Positions 1 through 6,740 of a stretch of 9,138 nt of DNA are shown here, piece after piece; position 1 is the first letter of the stretch, and every line of letters starts with the position of its first letter. A program made the position numbers and the translations under genes. The DNA is from JADJWR01 sp964610575. Its GTDB lineage: Bacteria; Pseudomonadota; Gammaproteobacteria; Burkholderiales; Burkholderiaceae_F. The stretch is from positions 1 through 9,138 of the forward strand of contig CAZSYX010000104.1 of assembly GCA_964610575.1 (NCBI GenBank). Direction: 5' to 3'. The notes below the pieces were generated by a model. The model was not told the DNA's origin and did no database searches. It was given only the letters and a program-made list of their open reading frames with translations.

Positions 1-19
1 GGGATGGGAAAGGGGACAG

Positions 20-93
20 TGGAGCGGGCGAAGGGAGTCGAACCCTCGTCATCAGCTTGGGAAGCTGAGGTAATGCCGTTATACGACGCCCGC
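20..93 (-). tRNA. glyU: tRNA-Gly (anticodon CCC), CCA encoded
   Basis: Read on the minus strand, this stretch folds as a full cloverleaf. The 7-bp acceptor stem pairs GCGGGCG (93-87) with CGCCCGC (30-24), followed by discriminator T and an encoded CCA (22-20). The anticodon arm TCAGC-TTCCCAA-GCTGA gives the anticodon CCC, which decodes GGG glycine codons. The T arm carries GGGTTCGACTCCC. The sequence closely resembles bacterial tRNA-Gly(CCC). It is divergent from the rutE-like gene. No integrase or duplicated tRNA end is visible nearby. Confidence 0.97.
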
Positions 94-105
94 TTCGAGG
101 CGCGG

Positions 106-111
106 ATTCTA
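106..111 (-). promoter_or_regulatory. Probable -10 box of the tRNA-Gly promoter
   Basis: On the minus strand TAGAAT (111 to 106) matches the sigma-70 -10 consensus at five of six positions. It lies 12 bases from the mature tRNA 5' end, so transcription would start a few bases before the tRNA, which is normal for such genes. The -35 region about 16-17 bases further upstream (TGCCCA-like) is poor. Assigned by position and sequence only. Confidence 0.5.
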
Positions 112-135
112 GCCAAGTGCAGGCCGATGGGCACC

Positions 136-147
136 ACCGGTACCGGT
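136..147. repeat. 12-bp perfect palindrome (two ACCGGT copies)
   Basis: ACCGGTACCGGT is its own reverse complement and also a tandem pair of ACCGGT. It lies between the tRNA promoter and the rutE-like start, a place where an operator could sit. In GC-rich DNA such a palindrome can arise by chance, so a regulatory role is only a possibility. Confidence 0.35.
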
Positions 148-188
148 AGTATCGCGCACCATCGTTTCCGCCGCCGGGACCGCCCGCC

Positions 189-773
189 ATGATCCTCGCC
201 GAGCCCGCCCTGGACCTCATCTTCCGCAGCGCGCGCACGCATACCCACTGGCTGGACCGGCCGGTCGACGATGCGACGCTGCACGCCCTGTACGACCTGC
301 TCAAGTGGGGGCCGACCAGCGCCAACTGCTCGCCGGCGCGGATCGTCTTCGTCCGCACAAGAGAAGCCAAGGAACGGCTGCGCCCGGCGCTGTCGGCGGG
401 CAACCTCGACAAGACGATGGCGGCGCCGGTGACCGCGATCATCGGCCACGACCTGCGCTTCTGCGACCAGCTGCCGCGGCTGTTCCCGCACACCGACGCG
501 CGCAGCTGGTTTGCCGGCAAGGACGAACTGATCCGCACGACGGCCTTTCGCAACGGCACCCTGCAGGGCGCCTACCTGATCGTCGCGGCGCGGGCGCTCG
601 GCCTGGACTGCGGACCGATGTCCGGCTTCGACAATGCCAGGGTTGACGCCGAGTTCTTTCCCGGTGGCACGGTGAAGTCGAACTTCCTGTGCAACCTTGG
701 CTACGGCGATCCGGCGAAGCTGCACCCGCGCAACCCGCGGCTGGAGTTCGACGAGGCCTGCCGGGTCGTGTGA
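189..773 (+). CDS. rutE: RutE-type malonic semialdehyde reductase / nitroreductase-family flavoprotein
   Basis: This 194-residue protein matches the length and sequence pattern of RutE, a cytosolic FMN-dependent nitroreductase-fold enzyme. In the uracil-degrading Rut pathway RutE reduces toxic malonic semialdehyde to 3-hydroxypropionate. Visible family signatures are an ARTH segment near residues 15-18, KWGPTSANCSPAR at 39-51, a DARSWF segment at 103-108, ALGLDCGPMSGFD at 136-148 and KSNFLCNLGYGD at 163-174. The last 10-15 residues (PRLEFDEAC) also match. The start is the first ATG of the frame and aligns with the family N terminus; only a weak GGGA lies upstream. No other rut genes are in the window, so the physiological substrate may be another aldehyde or nitro compound. 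The gene converges on gabD. Confidence 0.93.
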   Translation: MILAEPALDLIFRSARTHTHWLDRPVDDATLHALYDLLKWGPTSANCSPARIVFVRTREAKERLRPALSAGNLDKTMAAPVTAIIGHDLRFCDQLPRLFPHTDARSWFAGKDELIRTTAFRNGTLQGAYLIVAARALGLDCGPMSGFDNARVDAEFFPGGTVKSNFLCNLGYGDPAKLHPRNPRLEFDEACRVV

Positions 774-790
774 GCGACGGGCGGCGCTCC

Positions 791-833
791 CTCGTGCGTC
801 GCCTGCCGGTTGCGGACGCGACGCACCAGCGAG
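791..833. terminator. Hairpin between convergent rutE-like and gabD-like genes
   Basis: GTGCGTCGC (794-802) pairs perfectly with GCGACGCAC (818-826), leaving a 15-base loop. CTC (791-793) can also pair with GAG (831-833) across a bulge. It lies between the two convergent stops and could end transcription from both sides. Neither side has a run of T, so it is not a classic intrinsic terminator. Confidence 0.4.
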
Positions 834-870
834 CCGTCCTCGTCGCCAGTGGCGCTGTTCCGCGCCGGGC

Positions 871-2349
871 TCAGAGGCCCAGGCAGACGTACTTGATGAC
901 GAGGTACTCCTCGATGCCGTACTTCGAGCCCTCGCGGCCGATGCCGGACTGCTTCACCCCGCCGAACGGCGCCACTTCGTTCGAGATGATGCCGGTGTTC
1001 ACGCCGACCATGCCGTACTCCAGCCCCTCGGCGATGCGCATCACGCGGCCGACGTCGCGCGAGTAGAAGTACGCGGCCAGGCCGTATTCGACCGCATTGG
1101 CGGCGGCGAGCGCCTCGGCGTCAGTGCTGAACCTGAACACCGGCGCCACCGGCCCGAAGGTTTCCTCGCGGGCAACGATCATCTCGCCGGTCACGTTGGC
1201 GAGCACGGTCGGCGTGTAGAAGGTGCCGCCGCGTTCGTGCCTCTTGCCGCCGGTGACCACCCGCGCGCCCTTGGCCACCGCGTCGGCGACGTGCGCCTCG
1301 ACCTTGGCCAGCGCGTTGGCGTCGATCAGCGGTCCCTGCTGCACGCCCGCCTCGAAGCCGGAGCCGACCTTCAGCTGCGCCGCCTTGGCGGCCAGCTTCT
1401 CGACGAAGGCGTCGTAGATGTCGGCGTGCGCGTAGAAGCGGTTGGTGCACACGCAGGTCTGGCCGGCGTTGCGGTACTTGGAGACCAGTGCGCCGTCGAC
1501 CGCGGCGTCGAGGTCGGCGTCGGGGAAGACGATGAACGGCGCGTTGCCGCCGAGCTCCAGCGACAGCTTCTTCAGCGTCGGCGCGCTCTGCTGCATCAGG
1601 ATGCGGCCGACCTGGGTGGAACCGGTGAAGCTGAGCTTGCGCACCGTCGGCGAGTCGCACAGGACCTTGCCGATCTCGATCGAGCGCGACTCGTCGGCGG
1701 GCAGCACGTTGAACACGCCGGCCGGAATGCCGGCGCGCTGGGCGAGTTCGGCCAGCGCGAGTGCCGACAGCGGCGTCTGCTCCGCCGGCTTGACCACCAC
1801 CGTGCAGCCGGCGGCCAGCGCCGGTGCGCACTTGCGCGTGATCATCGCGTTGGGGAAGTTCCACGGCGTGATGGCGGCGGCCACGCCGATCGGCTCCTTG
1901 AACACCAGCAGCCGGCGGTCGGCCTGGTGCGTCGGGATCACGTCGCCGTAGACGCGCTTGCCTTCCTCGGCAAACCACTCGACGAAGCTGGCGCCGTAGG
2001 CGATCTCGCCGCGCGACTCGGCGAGCGGCTTGCCCTGCTCGGCGGTCATCAGCTGCGCCAGGTCCTCCTGCGCCGCCATCATCAGCTCGAACCATTTGCG
2101 CAGGATGACCGCGCGCTCCTTGGCGGTCTTGGCGCGCCATGCCGGCATCGCCCGGGCGGCCGCGTCGACGGCGCGCTGCGCATCGGCGGCGCCACAGTTG
2201 GCCACCTCGATGAGCGCTCCGCCGTCGGCCGGGTTGTTGACGGCGAACTTGCCGTGCGCACCGTCGCACCAGGCGCCGTCGATGTACGCCTGTGCGCGCA
2301 GCAGCGCCGGATCGTTCAGCTTCGGCAGTGCCGAGACTCGCTGCAGCAT
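871..2349 (-). CDS. gabD: NAD(P)-dependent succinate-semialdehyde dehydrogenase (GabD type)
   Basis: A 492-residue aldehyde dehydrogenase of normal length. It oxidises succinate semialdehyde to succinate with NAD(P)+ in 4-aminobutyrate breakdown, in the cytosol. Catalytic features are all present: Asn164 in TPWNFP, Lys187 in VVKPAE (cofactor binding), the general base Glu265 in LELGGNAP, and the nucleophile Cys299 in GQTCVCTNR. EETFGPVAP (395-403) and PFGGVKQSGIGREGSKYG (461-478) are typical of the GabD branch. The start is well fixed: AAGGAGG lies five bases before the ATG on the minus strand. The gene is divergent from the oxygenase gene, with an 84-base gap. Other semialdehyde substrates cannot be excluded, since close ALDH paralogues share these motifs. 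Confidence 0.95.
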   Translation of the reverse strand: MLQRVSALPKLNDPALLRAQAYIDGAWCDGAHGKFAVNNPADGGALIEVANCGAADAQRAVDAAARAMPAWRAKTAKERAVILRKWFELMMAAQEDLAQLMTAEQGKPLAESRGEIAYGASFVEWFAEEGKRVYGDVIPTHQADRRLLVFKEPIGVAAAITPWNFPNAMITRKCAPALAAGCTVVVKPAEQTPLSALALAELAQRAGIPAGVFNVLPADESRSIEIGKVLCDSPTVRKLSFTGSTQVGRILMQQSAPTLKKLSLELGGNAPFIVFPDADLDAAVDGALVSKYRNAGQTCVCTNRFYAHADIYDAFVEKLAAKAAQLKVGSGFEAGVQQGPLIDANALAKVEAHVADAVAKGARVVTGGKRHERGGTFYTPTVLANVTGEMIVAREETFGPVAPVFRFSTDAEALAAANAVEYGLAAYFYSRDVGRVMRIAEGLEYGMVGVNTGIISNEVAPFGGVKQSGIGREGSKYGIEEYLVIKYVCLGL

Positions 2350-2433
2350 GGTGTCCTCCTTGGTGTTTTTCGAAGGATACGCCGGCGACCGCGCGCTATT
2401 CTTGCCGCGGCGCAGGATGCACGGGGCACGCCG

Positions 2434-3291
2434 ATGCGATTCGATTCACTGAACGCCGACCTGAGGCGCTGGCTGCAGACTTCGATCGGGGCCGGCCACG
2501 ACAGCGAGGTGCTGCAGCAGGCGCTGCGCGCGGCCGGCTACGACAGCGGCTTCGCGCGCCAGGCCGTGGAGGCGGCGCTGGCGCGGTCGCGGCCGGTCGG
2601 TGCGGCGGTCGTGCAGTCGCAGCCAATGGCCGAGCCGTTCGCCTCCTCGACGAACACGATCGCCACCAGCGATCGCACGGTCGAGATCCTGATGACGCTC
2701 GGTTCGCCGCGCATCGTGCTGTTCGGCGACCTGCTGTCGGCGCACGAGTGCGAGCAGATGATCGATGCCTCGCGCCGCAGGCTGCAGCGCTCCACGGTGG
2801 TCAACGCCGAGACGGGCGCTTACGACGTGCACGCGGACCGCACCAGCAACGGCACGCATTTCGAGCGCGGCGAGAACCCGCTGGTCGCCCGGATCGAAGC
2901 GCGCATCAGCGAACTGGTCGGCTGCCCGGCGGAAAACGGCGAACCGCTGCAGGTGCTGCACTACGTGCCCGGCGCCGAGTACAAGCCACACCACGACTAC
3001 TTCGACGCCGCGCAACCGGGCAACGACAATGTGCTGGCGATGGGCGGCCAGCGGATCGCGACACTGGTCATGTACCTGAACGACGTCGAGGCCGGCGGCT
3101 CGACGGTTTTCCCTTCGCTCGGGCTCGACGTGTCGCCGCGCCAGGGCTCGGCCGTGTACTTCGCGTACACCAGCGAGTCCGGCGAGACCGACCCGCGCAC
3201 GCTGCACGGCGGCAGCCCGGTGCTGGCAGGCGAGAAGTGGATCGCCACCAAGTGGCTGCGCCAGCGCCGCTACGGCGGGCCGGGCGGCTGA
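2434..3291 (+). CDS. 2-oxoglutarate/Fe(II) oxygenase, prolyl 4-hydroxylase alpha-subunit family
   Basis: A 285-residue protein. Residues about 90-280 form a prolyl-4-hydroxylase-like double-stranded beta-helix, which uses O2, 2-oxoglutarate, Fe(II) and usually ascorbate to hydroxylate a protein side chain. Iron ligands are visible as His186-x-Asp188 in YKPHHDYFD and His258 in TLHGGSPV. Lys268 in GEKWIATKW should bind the 2-oxoglutarate carboxylate. SLGLDVSPRQGSAVYF (228-243) is also typical. Residues 1-55 form a predicted helical segment that may bind substrate. The ATG at 2434 is chosen because the frame upstream is only antisense to gabD; the ribosome site is weak. No signal peptide is seen. 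The substrate is unknown; elongation factor Tu is a known target of one bacterial relative. Confidence 0.9.
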   Translation: MRFDSLNADLRRWLQTSIGAGHDSEVLQQALRAAGYDSGFARQAVEAALARSRPVGAAVVQSQPMAEPFASSTNTIATSDRTVEILMTLGSPRIVLFGDLLSAHECEQMIDASRRRLQRSTVVNAETGAYDVHADRTSNGTHFERGENPLVARIEARISELVGCPAENGEPLQVLHYVPGAEYKPHHDYFDAAQPGNDNVLAMGGQRIATLVMYLNDVEAGGSTVFPSLGLDVSPRQGSAVYFAYTSESGETDPRTLHGGSPVLAGEKWIATKWLRQRRYGGPGG

Positions 3292-3317
3292 GCGCGGCGC
3301 GCGTCCCCCGGCGGGTC

Positions 3318-4604
3318 TTACGCGAACATCAGCAGGTCCGGCCGCAGCAGCAGCAACGCACCGAGGCAGAGCAGCAGCGCGCCGCCGATCAGGTTCGACG
3401 CGCGTGTGTATTTGCCACTGAGCCCGGTGATCTGCAGCGTCTTCATCGCGGCGAAGAAGACCACCAGGTCGTCGGCCATGAACACCAGGATGTACAGGCT
3501 GATGTACGCGTAGTACTGCCAGCGCGGCAGTTCGTTCATCGCCAGCACCTGCGAATACACGGCCGGGATACCGGCGGAGCAAACGGCCTCGACCAGGTTG
3601 ACCGCGAAGGCCAGAGCCACGATGCCGGCCAGCGCCAGCAGGAAGCTGCGCTCGGAGGCCAGCGCGCGCAGGCGCTCGAACACCTGCTTGCGGCGGGCCG
3701 GCGCCGTGACCTTGCACACGGCTTCCTTGTTCACGAAATACTCGCGGATGCAGTAGGCGCCGCCCGCCAGCGCCACGATACCGATCGCCGCCCGCACCCA
3801 GATCACCGCGCCCAGAAAGAGCAGCACGTTCAGCCAGGCCGCCATGAAGAGGAAGTACACGAAGGCGGAGGTGACGATGAAGGCCGAGCCCAGGGCCCAC
3901 ATCCGCGATCTGTCCTGCATGCCGAGCAGCAGGCCGATCAGGAACACCAGGGTCCACATGGCGCAGGGGTTGAAGCCGTCGAGCGCGGCCAGCAGGACGG
4001 TGAGCGCCGGCAGCGACAGGCGGCGCAGTTCGACCTCGCCGAACAGCGGCACGTGGATGCGCTCTGTAATCGGCCTCGCCTGGGCTGCCGGCGGCTCGGT
4101 GGCCGCAACATCAGGCGCCGGCTGCCCGGCAAACAGGCCGGCCAGCACATCGGGGCAGTGAAGTTGACGGCAGACCTCGATCAGCGCCAGGTATTCGGCG
4201 CCGGTGCTCGCGTCGTCGTAGTAGCCGACCAGGAAGCGCTCGCCGATCAGCACCGTCGGCACACCGATGTCGGCAGTGCCGAGTCGCGCCACGGCCGCCG
4301 CGAACAGGTTGCGGTTCTCGGCGCTGCGGGTCAGTTCGAGCACGTGCAACTGCACGCCGGCGATCGGCTGCGCCTCGCGGCGCAGGAAGTCGACTGCCTT
4401 CTCGCAGTGCGGGCAGCCCTCGGAGACGAAGGCGTAGACGTTGACGCTGCGCTGTGCCAGCGCATTGGCGCTGAACAGCGTCAGTGCAGCAAGCAGCAGG
4501 GTTGCGCTCAGTCTTGCACCGCGCGCGCGCCAGCGCCAGGCCGGCGAGAGCGCTTCGGGCGTCTGGTTTCGCACTCTCATCAACTGCGTCGTTACGCGAG
4601 GCAC
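3318..4604 (-). CDS. Fusion of CPHC thioredoxin/glutaredoxin-like domain with DsbD/CcdA-like membrane domain
   Basis: A 428-residue membrane protein. Residues 31-50 are a hydrophobic signal segment ending ANALA-Q, a plausible cleavage site. Residues 53-160 look like a thioredoxin-fold domain with active site Cys64-Pro-His-Cys67 and a cis-proline loop VPTVLIG (Pro116). After a Pro/Ala-rich linker (about 160-180) there are around six hydrophobic segments. Cys213 in FNPCAMW and Cys342 in EAVCSAGIPAVY are placed like the paired membrane cysteines of DsbD/CcdA electron carriers. The likely role is passing electrons across the membrane to periplasmic disulfides; the partner is unknown. The start is GTG at 4604; an in-frame ATG at 4580 is an alternative, and neither has a good ribosome site. 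It lies 70 bases downstream of the broken ATP-grasp gene on the same strand. Confidence 0.88.
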   Translation of the reverse strand: MPRVTTQLMRVRNQTPEALSPAWRWRARGARLSATLLLAALTLFSANALAQRSVNVYAFVSEGCPHCEKAVDFLRREAQPIAGVQLHVLELTRSAENRNLFAAAVARLGTADIGVPTVLIGERFLVGYYDDASTGAEYLALIEVCRQLHCPDVLAGLFAGQPAPDVAATEPPAAQARPITERIHVPLFGEVELRRLSLPALTVLLAALDGFNPCAMWTLVFLIGLLLGMQDRSRMWALGSAFIVTSAFVYFLFMAAWLNVLLFLGAVIWVRAAIGIVALAGGAYCIREYFVNKEAVCKVTAPARRKQVFERLRALASERSFLLALAGIVALAFAVNLVEAVCSAGIPAVYSQVLAMNELPRWQYYAYISLYILVFMADDLVVFFAAMKTLQITGLSGKYTRASNLIGGALLLCLGALLLLRPDLLMFA

Positions 4605-4629
4605 ATTCGGCCACGCGACGGCGGTCGGT

Positions 4630-4645
4630 GTTGACAGGCGTCAAC
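4630..4645. promoter_or_regulatory. Perfect inverted repeat GTTGAC-N4-GTCAAC, candidate operator
   Basis: GTTGAC (4630-4635) and GTCAAC (4640-4645) are exact 6-base inverted arms around AGGC. The site lies 26 bases upstream of the GTG start of the redox fusion gene and just after the stop of the ATP-grasp-like gene. Both arms contain a TTGAC half that resembles a -35 element, but I see no good -10 at the right spacing on either strand. It could be a dimeric regulator site or a small hairpin. No regulator gene is nearby to name it. Confidence 0.4.
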
Positions 4646-4674
4646 GGAATTTGGCGTGAGGCGGCAGTGATGAG

Positions 4675-5421
4675 TCAGCACGTTGCGGCACGCGCTGCAT
4701 CGCGTTGCCAGCGCCCGGTCGCCCGGAGTTGCTCGATATCCGCAGGCGAAGTAGCGAACTCGACGAGTGACTTCGTGACGATGCCGCACCTGCCGATCGA
4801 CGGGCGTGGCGGCAGCGTGTGCCCGCTGAAGGCCTCGACCACCAGGCCGACCTCATCGAAACCCAGGTGCAGCCTTGCCGCAGTCGAGCCCGTGAAGCGG
4901 CCGTTCAGTTCGTAGACGCGGAACTTTCCGTTGCTGTCGCGGCGGCCCTGCATGTTGAGCGCGCCGATCCATCCTGCGGCGGCAAACGTGTCGACGTAGC
5001 GACGCGCAACTTCACATGCCTCGGCATCATCTAGCGACACTATTCGCTCGGGCCTGCCCATCACCAGGTGTACGAAGGTGCAGATCAACCCGCGCATGCG
5101 CCCGTCCGGGCCGACGGGCAGCGCCGGGCGAAGTGCCGTCAGCCGCTCCTTCAGCTGCGCCAGCGCCAGCACGTCGTCGTCGCGTCCCGGCAGCACGAGA
5201 TCCGGCTGCTCGCGGTTCAGGATCGCGGCCAGCCGCTCGAGGTACTCGCCCGAGCGGGTGGCCGGCGGTGCCAGATGGGCCCGGACGCAGCGGAAGCTGC
5301 TCGCCGCCTCTGCCGCGCTGTTGATACCGACGATCTCGAGACCCGCGCGGCAGGCCTCGAGCGCATCGAGGATGTTCTAGCCGACCGGGCTGCTGACGCT
5401 GGTGACTGCTGTCGTCGTCAT
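4675..5421 (-). pseudogene. ATP-grasp family protein, interrupted by an amber codon and apparently shortened inside
   Basis: From the ATG at 5421-5419 the frame reads 14 codons ending SSPVG, then TAG (5379-5377), then continues as NILDALEACRAG. In this family the place is normally Gln (SPVGQNI), so CAG to TAG is the simplest explanation. Ignoring the stop, the frame gives 248 codons. Codons 5-100 resemble the pre-ATP-grasp Rossmann domain (LPGRDDDVLALAQL). Codons about 110-220 resemble the C-terminal ATP-grasp lobe, including GWIGALNMQGRRD and YELNGRFTG, with probable metal ligands Glu171 and Asn173. The lobe that carries the ATP-binding lysine seems absent between about codons 100 and 108, where LPVG runs straight into the C lobe. 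Such proteins ligate carboxylates to amines and often sit in glycan clusters. A shorter product could start only at an internal codon such as GTG 5196. Probably nonfunctional. Confidence 0.75.
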
Positions 5422-5492
5422 TCGCTGTAACCCAGGCAAGAAGGCTGTCGGACCAGGCGAGACTTCGGCTCCGTGGCAAGTGACCCGTGACC

Positions 5493-5522
5493 GAGAAAAC
5501 AAAGACCGCCACGCGGGCGGTC
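5493..5522 (-). terminator. Intrinsic terminator of the YkgJ-like gene
   Basis: On the minus strand GACCGCC (5522-5516) pairs with GGCGGTC (5510-5504) around a 5-base loop, followed directly by TTTGTTTTCTC (5503-5493). This is a textbook rho-independent terminator, 26 bases after the YkgJ-like stop. It separates that gene from the ATP-grasp-like gene, which would therefore need its own promoter between about 5422 and 5492. I see no convincing promoter there. Confidence 0.88.
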
Positions 5523-5548
5523 GTGCCGTGTCGCCGGAAGTCTACGAA

Positions 5549-6058
5549 CTACCAGAAAGAAAGGGTCGAAGCGAGCTCTGCTGGGGCAAGGACTTCCTTT
5601 GAGAGTTTGACCATGGCCTGCTGGAATTCCGGCTTGCCGTAGCAAAGCCATGAGTACTGCTTCTTGATTATGTGCGGCTCGCCGGTTGCGATGGTGTGCT
5701 GGCGCATCGCTTCCATCACTTCTTCAGTTGGCTCCTTGCCCGCATATTGCAGGAGCCAGCATGTCTTGCCCTCCCAAAGGCCCTCGCGGATGATGAATCC
5801 GATCTTGTCCGGCCGCCAGTCTTCCGGAAAAGGGCTGCCGGGCTTGAGCCACCCGCAGATGAAGGACCTGCACAACTCGGGGCGGCTTTCATAGATGCCG
5901 CATCCCTCCGGCCCCAGGAACTTGCAGGGAACGCCCCCGCCCATCTTGTGGCCGAGTATTTCGGCGGTCAACCATCCACTGCAGCAAGTCCGGCACTCCC
6001 CGCAGACGCGCCGGACTGTCTCGCTGCTCTTCGCGGGCACGAGGGCGACTTCCTTCAT
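5549..6058 (-). CDS. YkgJ-family cysteine-rich (CxxCxxCC) zinc/iron-binding protein
   Basis: A 169-residue soluble protein. Eight cysteines form the pattern of the YkgJ / zinc-or-iron-chelating family: Cys19-x2-Cys22-x2-Cys25-Cys26 in VCGECRTCC, then Cys45 (PCKFL), Cys53 (GCGIY), Cys63 (ELCRSF) and Cys68. The line CGIYESRPELCRSF (53-66) is strongly characteristic. Such proteins are thought to hold a metal or Fe-S centre; their biochemical role is mostly unknown. I choose the ATG at 6058 because the family motif follows soon after. The frame stays open to a TTG at 6199, but that extension (47 residues, rich in Arg and Pro) looks noncoding. No clear ribosome site precedes 6058. It ends in a strong terminator. 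Codons are less uniformly GC-ending than in gabD, and the gene sits next to glycan genes, possibly by transfer. Confidence 0.9.
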   Translation of the reverse strand: MKEVALVPAKSSETVRRVCGECRTCCSGWLTAEILGHKMGGGVPCKFLGPEGCGIYESRPELCRSFICGWLKPGSPFPEDWRPDKIGFIIREGLWEGKTCWLLQYAGKEPTEEVMEAMRQHTIATGEPHIIKKQYSWLCYGKPEFQQAMVKLSKEVLAPAELASTLSFW

Positions 6059-6740
6059 GGTCTGCCGCGGCAACTGGTCGGCGGCCGGGCCGTCACTGAC
6101 AAGAGAAGGCTCGATTCTGGTCCGGAATGCGCACGGATTGCCACTAGCAGGAGGGCGGGGCTTTCCTCTGCACTCGCTGCGCCGGTTTGTCGAACTCAAC
6201 GTGATTCAAACTCCGGTGCCGGCAGGGCCGTCCGTCTTCGTAGGGCACGGAGTCACTCAACTTGGTGTGCTGGCAAGGCAGGGCCCCATCCTGCACCGCT
6301 CGCGCAAGTCGTTGAGTCGCGCGGTGCGCAGAGGACAATCCACAGATGAAGTGTATCGAAATGCGGCGGATGAGGGCCGGCTGATCCGTGCAGGATTTCC
6401 CTCTCGCTGGCTCGTCGGAGTGGTTGTTGCGTGCGCGAAAAGGTCGCCAAAGGCGTCGACTCACCGATGGCGATCTGCGCGCGGCTGGCACCAGCGCGAT
6501 CCTGGGCAGATCAAGCGCGGGCAGTCAGAGATCGAGGGGCGAGCGGGAGCGGTTGCGGGAACCGGCGCGGGAGTTGCGCGAGGTCGATGGCCTGCGGGAC
6601 AAACGCGCCGCTGGAGAGGACAAGAAGCCCTCCCACGCATGAGCTTTGATCGCCACACTTGGACAAGCATCTGGACTGAACACAGTGGGAACGCAAGCTG
6701 TTGCAGCACCGTTCGAAGGCGGTCAGCCGCTCGATGAACT
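6059..6740. other. About 680 bases with no convincing gene
   Basis: Several open frames exist on both strands, but none gives a recognisable protein, a ribosome site or consistent codon use; they are rich in Arg, Pro and Ser. One plus-strand frame (about 6530-6640) has a charged stretch, RERLREPARELREVDGLRD, which resembles a heptad-like coiled coil as found in transposase helper proteins. The match is too short to name. The segment should also carry the promoters for the two divergent genes (YkgJ-like and GT90), but I could not pick clear -35/-10 pairs. It may be the remains of decayed genes. Confidence 0.5.

Noticed and set aside
20..188. tRNA gene as a phage or island attachment site
   Set aside because: No integrase, no repeated tRNA 3' end and no composition change beside it within the window.
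697..2433. Long plus-strand open frame running across the gabD region into the oxygenase gene
   Set aside because: It is antisense to a complete aldehyde dehydrogenase with all catalytic residues. Its translation is low-complexity Arg/Ala/Val, as expected from GC-rich DNA. Only the part from 2434 is a real gene.
2446..3957. 503-codon minus-strand open frame
   Set aside because: It overlaps the oxygenase gene antisense and the redox protein in another frame. The product is Arg/Ala/Gly-rich and unrecognisable.
2292..4634. 780-codon plus-strand open frame
   Set aside because: It crosses two well-supported genes in other frames and gives an Arg/Gln-rich sequence with no family resemblance.
4631..4659. 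Plus-strand promoter with a perfect TTGACA
   Set aside because: No -10-like hexamer lies 16-18 bases downstream and there is no plus-strand gene to serve.
6059..6199. TTG-started extension of the YkgJ-like protein by 47 residues
   Set aside because: The extension is rich in Arg, Pro and Ser, has no ribosome site, and family proteins begin close to the CxxCxxCC motif.
5895..6737. 280-codon plus-strand frame that shares its frame with the GT90 gene
   Set aside because: Its first part is antisense to the YkgJ-like gene, the rest has no recognisable domain, and a TGA separates it from the GT90 gene. It does not look like a lost N terminus.
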